Positions 11,371 to 23,308 of a stretch of 64,000 bases of DNA are shown here, in pieces (the stretch's first letter is position 1; each line of letters opens with the position of its first letter). The DNA comes from Lumnitzera littorea (taxonomy: Eukaryota; Streptophyta; Magnoliopsida; Myrtales; Combretaceae). Below the pieces are notes generated by a model. That model had not been told where the DNA came from. It saw only the letters and a list, made by a program, of their open reading frames with translations, and made no database searches. The position numbers were made by a program, and so were the translations under genes. The stretch is from assembly GCA_024138015.1 (NCBI GenBank), contig JAMXBB010000002.1:48193473-48257472 (forward strand), written 5' to 3'.

Positions 11371-13947
11371 TATAGATATCTTATTTTTGCCTCTCCTTTT
11401 TATTTTTCAAAATAGGTTATAAGCCCTAAATTAGGAAAAACATAAAAAACAGAACATTAAAGAAAACCCCAAAAAATAAAGAAATGTAGAAAAAATAAGA
11501 ATTTTAGGAAAATACAAAAAATACAAATATAAGAAAAATGCAAAAAAGATAAGAAATTTGGAAAAATATAAAAAATATGAAGTCTAGAAAGAAACCCAAA
11601 AAATAAGAAGTTTAGAAAATAAAAAATTAAAAAGATTTAGAAAAATGAAAAAATTACAAAATATATAAAATTTGAAAAATAGAAGATATTAGGGAATTTA
11701 AAAAATAAATTTTTATTAGGGCAGATTTTTAAATTTTGAATAGGTTTATAAATTGGGTCGTTGAATTTGAGCTTAGATTTAAATTTAGTTCAAGTTGACC
11801 TTGTCCATATGTACAATTAAAGCCAATGGCCTAACGGTTAAAGACATGGATTTGGTATTGGGTATTAAGCATAAGGTCTTGGGTTTGAATCTTAAAGGGA
11901 GCATACAAAGTTTTTTTTTTTTTTTTTTTTTCATTACATCAAGGACTGCTACATGTTAAGATCTGATTGCACCACATGTCAAGCCATATCAACTGCCATG
12001 TGCTACGCAATGACACATGACAAGTCGTGGTTGGTCGGGTTGGTTGACGTGGTGCTATGTCAACATTTTCTCTCTCTTTCCTTCCTCTTTCTTCCTCTTT
12101 ACTTCGATTTTCCCCCCTTTCTCGACTAAAAAATAGTCCAGCCCCTTTACTTTAGAGTATGCAGATATACATATGCAAATTCTTGCTTTGATCTTATTGA
12201 ACACCTAGCCTACTTTGAATTGAATCCATTAACACGTCCAAATTTGGTCAAAAACTCATTCAAATTGGATTCAAAAGTTGGAAAAAATACTTAAATTTTG
12301 GCCATTCGCATTTAACTCCGATTCGAGCTTTCCATGTTTCTACGTTAATTATGAGTATAAATTTAATGTTGGGAGAGCTAATTGAATATACACAACCTTG
12401 CATGAGCTCTAGAATCATTTGAAACACCCTTTCTCTCTCCCTTCGAGCCTTTCCTTCTCATTACTTTCAACTGAAGCTCACTATTATAGTCGAAGCCCTT
12501 ACCACTCAAGCTTTAGAAACCGACCACCCTCGGCCATCGCTATGGCTCCTAGCCATACCACTAAACAACTACCACCGAAACCCTAACTTACGGTTACCCC
12601 CCTCTAGAACCACCACCTTCGACTACCCTAGGCCTAAATTAAGTCTACGGTTGAGCTCCTTATACTTCAAAATCCCTACCTTAACCACCCATTCGAACCT
12701 AGTAAACACCACTTAACCGCCACTTTGTACTACCCTCAAAACCACCTCCAATAGCCGCAACGTCAAGCCTATCCCCCTATCCCTAATCTAAGATACATAA
12801 ATCCATCCTTACCTATAAGAAATTTGGTATGAATAACCTTGAACCGTACTTGGCCATTGCTGCTGGAGTGGAGTTAGAAACGACCCAACCTAAACTTAGC
12901 CACCTAACTTGAAGTCTACTCCAGGTTCGACCTGTACGCCTACTATACTTGAAGCTTCTTATTTTTATTTTTTATTTTTTTTTCTTTATTTCCTTTTTTA
13001 GTTGTAGTTGTTATTATTCAATTTTATTACTTTTTTTTTTCCTTCTTTCTTTATAATTGTAGATGTAAATAAAAAAAGAGAAGAAGGAAAAGTAAAAAAA
13101 AAAAGAAGAAAAAAAAAGAGAAGAAAAAAATGGATAGTTTGTTTATTTATTTACTTTTTAGTTTAATAGGATAAATAATAAATAAATAGGATAGTATAAA
13201 TAGGTGAATAAAGTTCTTTTGTCACTTTGAAAAATCACTTTTTCAAAAATAAATAAAAATAAAACGGATCCTTTTTAAAAGTTAGGACATTTTAGAATTC
13301 TTCAAAAAAAAAAAAAGAATCCAAATTTAAGACCCTTTTTTTAGAAATTTTCTTAAATAAACCAAATTGAATTAAAAATGTAAATTCGGCATATTTTTAG
13401 AATTAAAATCAACATCACTGGCTAAAGTTTTCATAAAAGAATTATATACATCTGATTCCAAATAGCAGGTACATAAGCATTTACGGGGTGATGATAAAAA
13501 TAAAAAAAAATTTAATTTTTTTTTTTCGTTTAGATTACTTAGGTGATCCAATCAGAAGTAAATAATAATTGAGTTTTGTCTTTTAAAATTAAAAGGTGAT
13601 TTTTAAGATTAAGGTTAAATTTGGAAAGTTAATGATATTCATAAGGGTTTAAAAATCATACCGCTACATTCAGATCTCTTGTTTTAAAAACCATTTTACA
13701 AAATCGATTTTTTATCGAAAGACTAGTGGCTAAGTTATAACCAATCGACTCAATTAGTTATAACTTAATTCTTTTTTCCAACTTCGGTTAGGTGATGACT
13801 CCAAAACGTTTTCAAAGTATAAAAAATCAATTTTCTTTAAACCATAGTCAATAGTCAATATTAAACGGGTAAGTGTTTAATACTGGTTGGTTTGGAGGAA
13901 ATCTAATTTTATAAAAAAACTAAGAGGATGAAAAACTAAGTTCAATA
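11371..13947 (+). repeat. 3' LTR of the LARD-type element
   Basis: Aligns by eye with 2485-5225 along its length: A-rich tract, tRNA-like box pair (11815-11895), T-rich/GA-rich pair (12960-13130), and the block ending at 13947. The start has decayed to TATAGATATC where the 5' copy has TGTAGACACC. The end is followed by the duplicated GTACT. Confidence 0.8.
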
Positions 13948-13952
13948 GTACT
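13948..13952. repeat. Target-site duplication GTACT, right copy
   Basis: Matches 2480-2484 exactly and lies directly after the 3' LTR. Confidence 0.8.
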
Positions 13953-15400
13953 CTACTCTTGAGGTTATACCAATCCCTACTTAAAGGAACTAGCAAAAGA
14001 AATTATAGGGGAATTAGCAAACTATAGCTTAGTGAGTTCATTCCTCGCTAGCACCTTTCAAGCAAGTTATTAAACATTGTTAGCATACATACAAGCTTTT
14101 TACATATGAAATGAATGCAAGCATAGTGAATGGATGCAACACATCTATAGGAGTCCAGAACTATGGAAAGTATAGATTTACATCATCTACACGTCGATTT
14201 CTTCTTCGTACTTACTTGTACATAACACCTTACTTTAATTGCATGAGGCTGCTTGGGGGCAACGTCCCATTAGACGACACTCAACTATTATCCTAGTTCG
14301 AGAAACAACAATCAATATAGGTGGACCCCAACTAAGACTATCCACCAAACATATCAAAGGCCCATTGGGAATACAAAGTGAGTTCTCTTGCTATTAATTG
14401 GAGATACTTTGCCAGTTTTTCCTTAGTGATAAAAATATTATTCATGAGCACAAAAATCATAGAAAATATATTTAAGGTTAGGAAAATGTTTACCAAAAAT
14501 AATTTCCTAAAAAATTTGCAAAGTTGGCACTCTCCATCAGTATAACAATTGGGTTACAGACATGCAATATATATAATTAGTTATTTTAGTCGAATAGTTA
14601 TATTTACTAGTTTAAGAAAGTGATCACACGGATGATAATATACAAAGCAATCAATCATTCAATCAAATAATCAATATTAACCAATAAGCAACATACAAAT
14701 GCTTGCTGATCATAAGAACTCTCTCACCTAAGTTAATACTCACTTTTTTCGGCTTTGAGAATTCTAGGACTTGATAATCGAATACCCAAAAGATAAGAAA
14801 GCTTATAAGTGTTCTAAAAAACTAGGTTTCCTTATTAACTAAATATCTATCACCATTTATTTAGTTTCTCATTATAACTCAAGTATGATATAAACATAGT
14901 TTAATTTAAATCTTTTACCTATTTTTCTTGGTTTATCATAAATTTTTAATCATGTACAGCTTTTTCGTTTTAACCCCAATTTTTATAAATTTATAATCGA
15001 TTTTTATTGTTTTCGGAAGTACTTTTACATAGCAAAATCTATTTTAGATGTTATAATCTATATTTTTGATGAATTTTATTATTTTGATTTAAATAATTAT
15101 AAATTAGTATTTTAAACTTTTCTTTGTATAATTATGGTTTAATAAGTATTTAAATTTTATATTTTGAAATTTTCTTATTTTTAAGTCTATTTTACTATAA
15201 TTTACTTATTTTTGCTAATTTGGAGGTTTAAGACTTATTAAATTCATTTTTACTACTTTATTAGTTTTTCAATTAATTAATTATTTTATTATTATTTTTA
15301 ATTACGAATTTTATTAAATTTAGTTAAATGCTGATGTGATAGCATAGGGGAACGCCACATGTCACTTTCGATTTTTTTTTTACTTTTTCCATCTTTTCTT
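13953..15400. other. AT-rich DNA, no gene recognised
   Basis: AT-rich with no frame of protein-like composition. The more balanced part at 14090-14400 has LTR-like phrases, but no second copy, primer site or boundary that would prove an element. The short open frame at 14111-14296 looks random. Confidence 0.4.
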
Positions 15401-15403
15401 ATT

Positions 15404-16360
15404 TTTGTATTTTGACGTCGTATACATATATCTATAATAATAATATTTATTATTACATTTTACTAAATTTTATAAATTAGTTATTTCTTATAGTTTTTTA
15501 AGGTTGTGTTAAAAATGTATTTATTCATAGTTTACTAATTTACTTTATTTATTAAATTAATATTATAGTATATTACATATGTACTATTCACATATACCCA
15601 TATTTTTACATATATCATAATATTCATATACGTATTTCTATATGTATAATATACTTATGTACCATAATAACATAACCCTAAATATATTATATATACTATA
15701 CGTATGGGTATATATATACACGTAATTATATTTTTTTATTTTATACATATACATACATATAAGATTGTATTTGCATATATATACATATATATATTTATGC
15801 AATTACTATACATNTTTTTTTATTTTATACATATACATACATATAAGATTGTATTTGCATATATATATATATGTATACTAAAATACTTAATATACATAGT
15901 ATTATACATAAATACATATGCATATGTATCACGTCTATAGGTATATATATATATATTTATATATATATAATCTATACAATAAAAATACAATTTATATACA
16001 CTATGGCATATATATACATATCGAATATATACACTATATTATACTAGTATTTTGCATTTTATACCTACATTAATATATACATACATATTTCAGTTACATA
16101 TATATATATATATATATATATACTATACACTTATACATATGTATATATGTACATAAACATAATTCCTCATACTAACTATTTGTAGAAATTATTATAACAT
16201 ATATAATATACATATGAATATACTTGAATATCTATACACATATAAACATATATAAACAGAAAAATACTAATATTATATGTACATTCTATAAATACAAGTA
16301 TGCATAAGAATACATAGAGAAGATTAATATAAAATAAATATATATTATATATATGACCTA
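15404..16360. repeat. TA / TATACA microsatellite-rich tract
   Basis: Dense runs of TA, ATAC and ACATAT, including an uninterrupted AT run near 16098-16122. Frames opening here (for example 15704-15940) are Ile/Tyr-rich by composition only. A single N lies at 15814 next to a 52-base direct duplication. Confidence 0.8.
15730..15868. repeat. 52-base direct duplication around a single N
   Basis: The block at 15730-15781 (T run, then TATACATATACATACATATAA, then GATTGTATTTGC) recurs at 15815-15868, and the second copy starts directly after the N at 15814. This looks like two overlapping reads or contigs joined without merging, though a real tandem copy in a microsatellite is possible. Confidence 0.6.
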
Positions 16361-17559
16361 CCTAATTTCCTTAGTAAATTGGATAAAATAGAAATGACAA
16401 GGATCCTTTTCTTCTTTTTTAATTGTTTTCTTTGAAATCTCAAAGAAAAAAAAAATAGAGGAAAAGGGGTAGAAGTTTATGGTTTGAAAGAGAAAGGAAA
16501 CAAGAGAATTTATGTGTTTGTTTATTTTTTTTTTTTTTTGGTATTTCTAGATGTTTTTCCCATGTAAGGAGCAATTGAGTTTTATGAAGATAAAACAAAA
16601 GAAAAGAGAAAGGAAATCAAAGCAGGATGTAGCATTAATTTGGATAGGATACAATCTCATCTTCCTTTGATTTTTATCTCATATTTTGCACATAGTAAGG
16701 CTAATAAAGTAACACTTATCCACCTAAATTTTCTAGAAGCTGGGAATGTAGCAATGAATGGAGATTAGGGAAAAGAAAAAGAAAGGGAAACGAGGGAAAA
16801 AAGAAAAATAAAATAAAAAATATTAGATTTTTCCAAACATAAAAATTATAAATTTAGTATTTATAAAATAATATTGAAATTTTGTAAAAATTTATTAATT
16901 TAATTAATACCTGTTACGTTTATAATATTTACAAGTTATTTTAATATATTCATTAAAAATTTTATGCGATTACGCGTTTTGATCAATAATTATATTCGAT
17001 TAAGGTTTTATTATTATTTAGGTGAATTTATTCATTTTTATAAGTTTAAAATTATAATTTTAGGGTTTTCATTAAATTCAAACTTAATTTTGAGTATTTA
17101 TGAGTATGTAGGATTTAGAGTTTTCATATGTGATTTTGGTTTCAATACAATTTATAGGGTTTTTATTACATATAATATACTCAATTTCATAATTTAAAAA
17201 TTCTTTTACTTTGCTCAGTTTTATCTATTTATGAAGTTATCTACAGTATCAGAGTTTAATTTTACTTTTAAATAGTTAAATTCGCAAGGTTTATACCAAC
17301 ATAGCTAACTGTATGATTCATATCAAAACAACTAAAAAGCATGCTTAGATATAGTAGACAATGTTTGATCATTTTTTCTATTTTCAACGGCATTAGAATC
17401 AATTTAATATATTTCCAAGTCAATTTTACTTCCTTAAAAGATATAATTGATAAAGTTCTTATGAGAATTTGTAAATTGATTTATAACAATATTTGATTAG
17501 TCATGATTTGTATATATTTGTTCTCATCAAAATTACAAATAAGAACTTTTAGGTTCAAC
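16361..17559. other. AT-rich DNA, nothing recognised
   Basis: Purine-rich and AT-rich intergenic DNA. The open frame at 16964-17197 is Phe/Ile/Tyr-rich, as expected by chance at this composition. Confidence 0.4.
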
Positions 17560-17890
17560 GGTTCATTCACTTAATAGAACTTGGTTAAAATCATAGTCCA
17601 TAAATAAAGCTAATGTTAATTAATATAAAACCTGCACTAGAATTACAAGCAACCAGTAAATTAGATAATTATAGTATTGATAGGTGTGAGAATTATATAT
17701 TTGATCCCAATTTTATACCATATTTATGTATATATTTTATACTTTCGATAGAAAAAAAATGTATGGATAACAAGTTATTCCAAAGCAAAGTTTACATACA
17801 AAACCAGGAAAAGTTAGAATTAATAGCCCAATAAACGCGAGTCCAAGCCTTTTCGCGTTTATTATGAGCCAATTATATATTATGAGCCCA
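17560..17890. repeat. Intergenic segment shared with 45220-45530
   Basis: Colinear matches with 45220-45530: a 'tccataaat' block, 'aattaatataaaacct(g/a)cactaga', a 'gcaacca.taaat.aga.aatta' block and 'gcgag(t/c)ccaagccttttc.cgtt'. The pair brackets the WAKL locus in the same orientation, consistent with a segment duplicated together with the gene. I see no coding potential in it. Confidence 0.6.
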
Positions 17891-18066
17891 ATAATGCTTA
17901 AGTTTGTTGAGAAATGTTAAGATATATTTAACAAATCCTGTCTTAAACCCACTAATCTAAAATTCTCTAAATCATCCCAAATTAACTCTAACTACTTGGA
18001 TCCTGCCACTAATCCAAATAATTAGCCTAAGTATGATATTATTAATTTAAAGGTTGGTAAATAAAA

Positions 18067-19162
18067 TTATATTATAATAATTTCCTCATTTACACTATAA
18101 ACTTTGCTTTTATCTGTAAACTTGCTTGATTGGAAGAATTCTGGATCCAAGTAACCAAATGTTCCTTGAATTATTGTGGTAACATGAGTTTGGTCAAGAG
18201 ACACGGACCTTGATGTTCCAAAATCTACTACACTTGCTTGGTACTTTTCATTTAACATAATGATCGATGACTTGATGTCTCGGTGATATATGGGGATTGA
18301 TGCCACTGAATGCAAATAAGCAAGAGCTCCTGCAACATCAGAGGCGATTCATACTCGCATATCCCATGATATCGAAAAATTTGCATTATTATGCACATTC
18401 TCAAACAGTGTTCCATTAGAAATAAATTCATAGACTAAAAGTGGAACTTCCGTCTCCAAACAACATCCTAACAAGTTGACCACATTTCGATGATTAATTT
18501 GCGATAAAATAGCAACCTCATTTACAAAATTCTCAATGTTTCCATCACCCATGGTTATAGCTTTTTTAATCGCAACAATCCTTCCATTCATTAATATTCC
18601 CTTGTAAACAGTTCCTTGACCACCTTTTCTAGGAATCCTTTTGGCATTGAAGTTGTCTGTAGCCTTTTCTAATTCGTCTAAACTAAATATTTTGCCTTTC
18701 TCGAGATTTCCTTCAAATGAAGATAGTTTCTGCTGCAACAAGAAGCTACCATTTTTCTTAAAGAACCGATCCTTTTTCTTAGCTTCCTTCCTTCTCAGGA
18801 TGAAATGCCATAGATACCAAAGGGAATAAAGTAAGAGGAGTGCACCGAGGCCCGCACCAATACCTGTACATTCAAAAAGAAGTTATATTCAGGATTCGTT
18901 TATGCCTTTTTCATAAATTACAGGAAAGTTTCATAGCTTTTGTAAATTTATCAATTGGATCCTAAAAATAAAGAATACTTAAAGAGTATACTGCTCAATT
19001 CCTAGTCCAACTTTTAATTGAAAGATTCTGAGATGAAGTTATCAATCACGTACCTAAAGCAACAAGTTTGATTGTCCTCGTTCTGTCCACACAACGGTAG
19101 GTTCCTAACCGATTCACACAGCCTCCCGAGCAGCTACTCAGTCCTTCTTCACATTCATCAGT
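18067..19162 (-). pseudogene. WAKL1: EGF and kinase exons of a broken WAK-like receptor kinase
   Basis: Relic of a pectin-binding, plasma-membrane receptor kinase. On the minus strand the EGF exon (19162-19054, DTDEC start, about five Cys) has a good donor but no AG acceptor. The second exon (18863-about 18095) has a transmembrane helix with a basic stop-transfer, then a kinase whose glycine loop lacks its first Gly (RKGGQGTV). The VAIKK lysine, an in-frame TGA (18349-18351), HRDIKSSI (catalytic-loop Asn replaced by Ile) and DFG follow. Homology stops after DKSKVYS, so the C-lobe is missing. The galacturonan-binding exon is absent here; a probable remnant lies at 36845-37215. Compared with WAKL2 it is clearly non-functional. 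Confidence 0.85.
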
Positions 19163-20363
19163 GTCAAAATAAAGAATCCATCAATAGAAATTGTTAAATA
19201 TTATCATTTGGTCAATAGCTCCATGGTGTAATTCCTTTTTCTACTTTCATTTTTTAGATTGTTCACATATTATCTCATTTTCTTTTTTTTTTTTCTTTTT
19301 ATATCATCAATTGTATATTGTAGTTTCAGTCAATAATAATGTTATATTATAAATTTTTATATATGCATTATGGGTGTAGCATCTGCTAGTAATATATATA
19401 TGAAACTGTAATAGAAATATCAACGGAATTTTCGTCCCTTTCGCCAGCTCTTTCCAATTGGATGCTTGAATGATCGTTTTGTTCCTTTCAAGTTGAAACC
19501 GCGTTTTGCAAGGTCAGCAGCATCTATTATGTTATCTGGTGTGTTTTTCAAATATGGTGGATTAGTGTATTAATCTTTATATTTTTAGGATTGTAGGCAG
19601 GAATGGACGCAAGATTATATAGAGGCACAAAACTTTTATTAATTAAGTTGATACTAAAATCACCAATAGGAAAATACCACTTTTTATTGCAAATTATATT
19701 GTACCTTATATATGTAAAAGGATTCCATTAACAATTGTGCTCATAACGTTTTCTTAAACTTTATAAGATATAAAAATTTTTTTGTAAGACAATTAAAAGT
19801 GCTCATTACAAATTAAACTTTTCAATGGTACATGTATTAATTGAAATGTAACTATCATTTATTAGAATAAGAAAGACATAGAAATCACGCGAGTTTTATT
19901 TAAAAAGTAAATCACAAAAAATATTTGAATAAAAAATTACAAGTAGTGCATCTCTTTTATGTATAATTTTGCAAATTGGTTTTATTGGTAAAGAGAAAAA
20001 GAATCATTTTGAATATAAGTTGTTGTGCAATTAATCATTCAATCAACCAAAATCATTTTCATAATATTAATTGTAAGAAAAAAAAAGGGGGTTACAAAGT
20101 GAAGTCATATGATTAGTACTATTTCATTGATAATTTATGTGATAAAACCAAACAATTGTAATATGGGTAATATAATTATTATTTATGATGTACTATTGAT
20201 AAAAAAACTAATGTATGAGAATTTATTTAGTTAAATATGATTTTGTAATGAATGAATTTAATGTTATTAGTGATTATAAAAAAAAATGTTTAAAAAAAAA
20301 GCCTAAAGAAAAATTATTTGAGCAATAAAAGGATCTTGGAAAAAGTAAAAGATAATTATATTG
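19163..20363. other. AT-rich DNA upstream of the WAKL1 EGF exon
   Basis: Apart from the exon-like stretch at 19420-19575 I see no gene or repeat. If 36845-37215 is WAKL1 exon 1, this belongs to the expanded first intron. Confidence 0.4.
19420..19575 (-). pseudogene. Exon-like 51-codon stretch, unidentified
   Basis: In an AT-rich stretch, 19420-19575 is less AT-rich and its minus strand has one open frame that reads like real protein: DNIIDAADLAKRGFNLKG, then a basic tail ending KSWRKGRKFR and TGA at 19420-19422. A TAA precedes it. No ATG is present, so it would be a terminal exon or fragment. It is not a WAK domain and I do not recognise the family. It lies between the WAKL1 EGF exon and the MITE, so it could be a captured gene fragment. 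Chance remains possible. Confidence 0.3.
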
Positions 20364-20841
20364 CATTTGGTATGTGGGAATAGACAATAATGGAATCATA
20401 GTTCTCGATTTTGTTCCCATTCCTCATGTTTGAAAGTATATTTTGAATCTGGATGAGAGTAGGGCTAACGACTGAAGCCCTAGTGAACTGTGACAATAAC
20501 TATAACGATCCTAAGGTAGAGAAATTCATTGAGATTCTGGTTAGAAAAGGAATAGTGATTCTGTCTCAGTAGAGTCACAGAGGTAGAGTCACAATTCTAT
20601 TCCACTTCAATAATTGTGATTAATTAAAATTACTTTTTTAACCTTGAAAGAAATTATAATATGCAAAAATTATAGACATTTTCTTTAAATAATTGTATTT
20701 GATTATTTAATATCATTATATCCTAATCCATTTTGAGATCATCTCTAAACATAAGAGTAGATCTCTCATTTCAGTCATTATTTCATTTCATTCCAATCCA
20801 TTATACATTTTATTCTAAACCATTCCTTCATACCAAATGTG
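20364..20841. mobile_element. MITE of about 478 bp with terminal inverted repeats
   Basis: The left end has CATTTGGTATGTGGGAAT and the right end, read on the other strand, CATTTGGTATGAAGGAAT; a second inner match (ATAATGGAAT / ATAATGGATT) extends the inverted repeats to about 35 bases. The 'catttggtatg..ggaatgg' end is a common plant MITE form. There is no transposase. I cannot define the target duplication, so the superfamily is open. The element encloses an rRNA fragment at 20470-20531. Confidence 0.6.
20470..20531 (+). pseudogene. Fragment of organellar-type 23S/26S rRNA
   Basis: The segment contains AACTATAACGATCCTAAGGT, which differs by one base from a highly conserved large-subunit rRNA stretch in bacteria, plastids and plant mitochondria (the I-CeuI site region). 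The preceding TGAAGCCC...GTGAAC and the following GAAATTC also fit. The nuclear 25S rRNA differs here (CTCTCTTAAGGTAGC), so the source is plastid or mitochondrial. Many mismatches are C-to-T or G-to-A, as expected of methylated organellar DNA decaying in the nucleus. About 60 bases remain, inside the MITE. Confidence 0.65.
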
Positions 20842-22199
20842 ATGAATGAGATTTGAACACATGTAAGACAAATGCTTAACCACTTAATCATACTTAATAT
20901 TATGTTAAAGTTTATTCTTTAAAATGTACATAATATGTACCTTTTATTTTTAAACATTAACTTTTTCTTAAGCTTTTGGGAGGGTAACAAGCCCCTATTG
21001 GCCCTCCTTTGAATCTATCCCCAACTATAGACTATTGTAAGCTAGAATTAAAGTGTGGTGTAATATTTTCTTTGTATTTTAGGGTAGAATGTGATTTATA
21101 TTGCAGAATTGAAAGGGAATAATATGGAAACTCAAGCTTTGAATACAAAGCATAGTTTTCCATAATACAACAAAGAATTTTGGTGAAATTCTTTTCTTTT
21201 GGTTTTTCACTCATGATTTTGATATGAGTTATATACAAAAATATATATCAACCCCATAAGGCTTAATGAATAAAGAATAAGTCTAGAAACTTGTAAAATA
21301 TTCGAGCATGTATACATAATATTTCTTTTTTTTCTTTCTATTTTTTATAATATTTCCTAAATTTTAAATAGAAACTAAATATTAATTACAATAAGTTCAA
21401 GCATGACACTATCCTTGGCCAATTCATAATGTTCCACTTAAAAATCTCTAAATTTAGTTCCAATGTAACATTCCCTACACCTTCAAAAAAATAAAAAATA
21501 AAAACCCTTTTTCCTTAGTGGTAATTTTGGAAAACTCTTATAATATGTTTGGTTGACTTCATAAAGATGGAATAAAATATCTATCCTTTCTAAGCAAACC
21601 TATTCATACATTTAATTAGCAGAATAGTTATTCCATGGAATTTTTATTACTACAAAATAAAGAATCATAGTTCATTTAGAGGCAATGTTGATTGAACTGG
21701 AACAAGAGATTGACCTAAGAATCAGAAGGTTAAACTGTGGTCAAATAATGATTGAGCCAATTCAATAAAAAATATTAAAAAGTAATTCATATTTATTCAT
21801 AAAGTAATAAAATTATTTACATCATTGCAACTTGAAAGTTGAAAGCCTTTCATAGTTTACTTTTTGTTTTTCTTAGATACACATTTATTTTTTTCAATAA
21901 ATTGATTTATTTTCTTAAAAAAAAAAGAAAATAGTATACTTTAACATGGAAAACCTAATTAGGTCTTAAAAGAACCAAGTTAAACTAATTGAGTCAACTA
22001 GGTCGAGCTGAGGTCACTACCAATAAGGATTAAAGGTGTGATCCAGACCGGTTTCATGGATAAGTTAGGTCAAATTCGATTAGACTGGATGGATCAACTT
22101 TTGTCTAATAACATTGTTTATAAGACTAAAGGAATAGCTAATCCTTGATCTTTTCTAGTATATTTTGATGTCTATCTATGATACCTTAAAAGTGTCAAT
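20842..22199. other. AT-rich DNA with possible MITE fragments
   Basis: No gene. Around 21690-22090 phrases such as 'gaccggtttcatgg', 'aactaattgagtcaac' and 'gatccagaccgg' resemble decayed short elements, but I could not pair inverted ends. A 'tgtttggttgacttc' phrase near 21547 is a one-sided MITE-like end. Confidence 0.3.
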
Positions 22200-22821
22200 T
22201 GTTGAACTTGAGTTAATGCTTAAGATTTGCAAAAGAGCAAACATTAGGCTTAAGGGGTGCTACGATTGACTATCATTGCCGTACAGATGCTTAAGTTAGT
22301 TATTTGTATGAAGTATGTATGAATGTAAAGAGAGCAAAAGAGTAATGGGAGTATTCAAAAAGTTTCTATTGTGGTAGTTTGCCCTTATTTATAAAGCTTT
22401 GTTTGAGAGTTGTATGAGTAAAGTAGTTAAACTAATGCCTCTAATACATGGCGTCACTTGAATTTAAGCATGTAATAATCGTAGGAGATGAGAGGGTGGT
22501 TAGGTAGTAACCAACTAAAGTAACTATCAAATTGTTCATGCCTTTATTCAAATATTTGAATGTTTGAACTTGATGGATTAACACTTAGCGAATCGACCTT
22601 AGTAGACTTTTATAAACATTGATTGGTAAAAGTGTTGCGAGTTGGTGAAGCTCTAAAAATAGGTTGGCAATTAAGATGCCAACCTATTGATATAGGACGA
22701 ATAGAGACCATTATTGGATATAATTATGAGTGTGGTCACTAACTTGGTATAACTCCTAGTTTAGAATAGATTGGCACTCAATTGAGCATTTGGTTACTTA
22801 GATAAAAATCTACTATCAACA
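22200..22821 (-). repeat. LTR relic related to the nested Tat-like element
   Basis: Starts TGTTGAACTT and ends ...CTATCAACA, close in length (622 against 642 bp) and in end wording to the LTRs at 26913-27554 and 35728-36369. It has the same 'aggcttaaggggtgctacgattg' type block near the start. The eight bases before it, GTGTCAAT, equal those before the LTR at 35728, which there are internal element sequence. So it is an LTR plus a few internal bases of a truncated element, not a clean solo LTR. Confidence 0.5.
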
Positions 22822-22897
22822 AAAAGAATTACAAAGAATAGTTGTTAGTTTTTTCATTCCATTCCATAAAAATTGCAGTTCTTTCCTATCTTGTTGC

Positions 22898-22902
22898 ATT
22901 AT
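22898..22902. repeat. Target-site duplication ATTAT, left copy
   Basis: ATTAT directly precedes the first LTR of the concatemer; the same five bases follow the last LTR at 36624-36628. Confidence 0.65.
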
Positions 22903-23308
22903 TGTTACATTTTAAGAATATAGTAGGGCACAAATGTAGAAAATCAATAATAATTGTACAATTTTTAGAAGTTAACAATTTAGTAAATTATAAATAGTGG
23001 TTTTTAGTAGTTGAAATATGGTTTTAATAATTGCTTTTAGAGAAAAAATTAGTTATTAGTAACAATAAGTAGATCTTAGATCATGTATTTCTACAAATGG
23101 TGACATATCAATGAAGATTAAAAAATAAAGTTTTTAACCAAATTCTTAAGTACCTCTTTCTTAAAAAAGATGGCAAGGAGATTGAGTATCTCAAAATAAG
23201 TTGAAATCTCAATATTTTCATTCTTTTCATTGATACCACCATTAACACATTTCGTACCAACATCGATAACATAATTTACAATAAGTTAGTAAGCTACGAT
23301 TGCTAACA
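22903..23308 (+). repeat. Concatemer LTR 1
   Basis: 406 bp, TGTTACATTTTAAGAA... to ...TTGCTAACA, followed by a primer-site-like TTAGTGCTTTCG. Confidence 0.7.

Larger units (their letters stand above)
2485..13947 (+). mobile_element. Large non-autonomous Tat-like LTR retrotransposon (LARD type)
   Basis: An 11.46 kb element with long LTRs (2485-5225 and 11371-13947), a primer-site-like sequence after the first LTR, a purine-rich run before the second, and matching GTACT duplications. The first LTR starts TGTAGACACC, close to the start common in Tat/Ogre-type Ty3-gypsy LTRs. The 6.1 kb interior has no protease, RT, RNase H or integrase in any frame I read. It has only a short stop-ridden coding relic (5889-6107) and long tandem arrays (8773-11215). 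This is the layout called LARD: LTRs and an internal region mobilised by an autonomous relative. LTR copies differ at roughly one base in ten by eye, so the insertion is old. Confidence 0.8.

Noticed and set aside
11815..11895. A real tRNA gene
   Set aside because: Boxes are present but no acceptor stem or cloverleaf closes around them.
15704..15940. A 78-codon open frame
   Set aside because: Ile/Tyr-rich reading of TA/TATACA microsatellite with an N inside.
20470..20531. A homing-endonuclease (I-CeuI) site of functional meaning
   Set aside because: It resembles the site only because it is an rRNA fragment; there is no endonuclease or intron, and bases are mutated.
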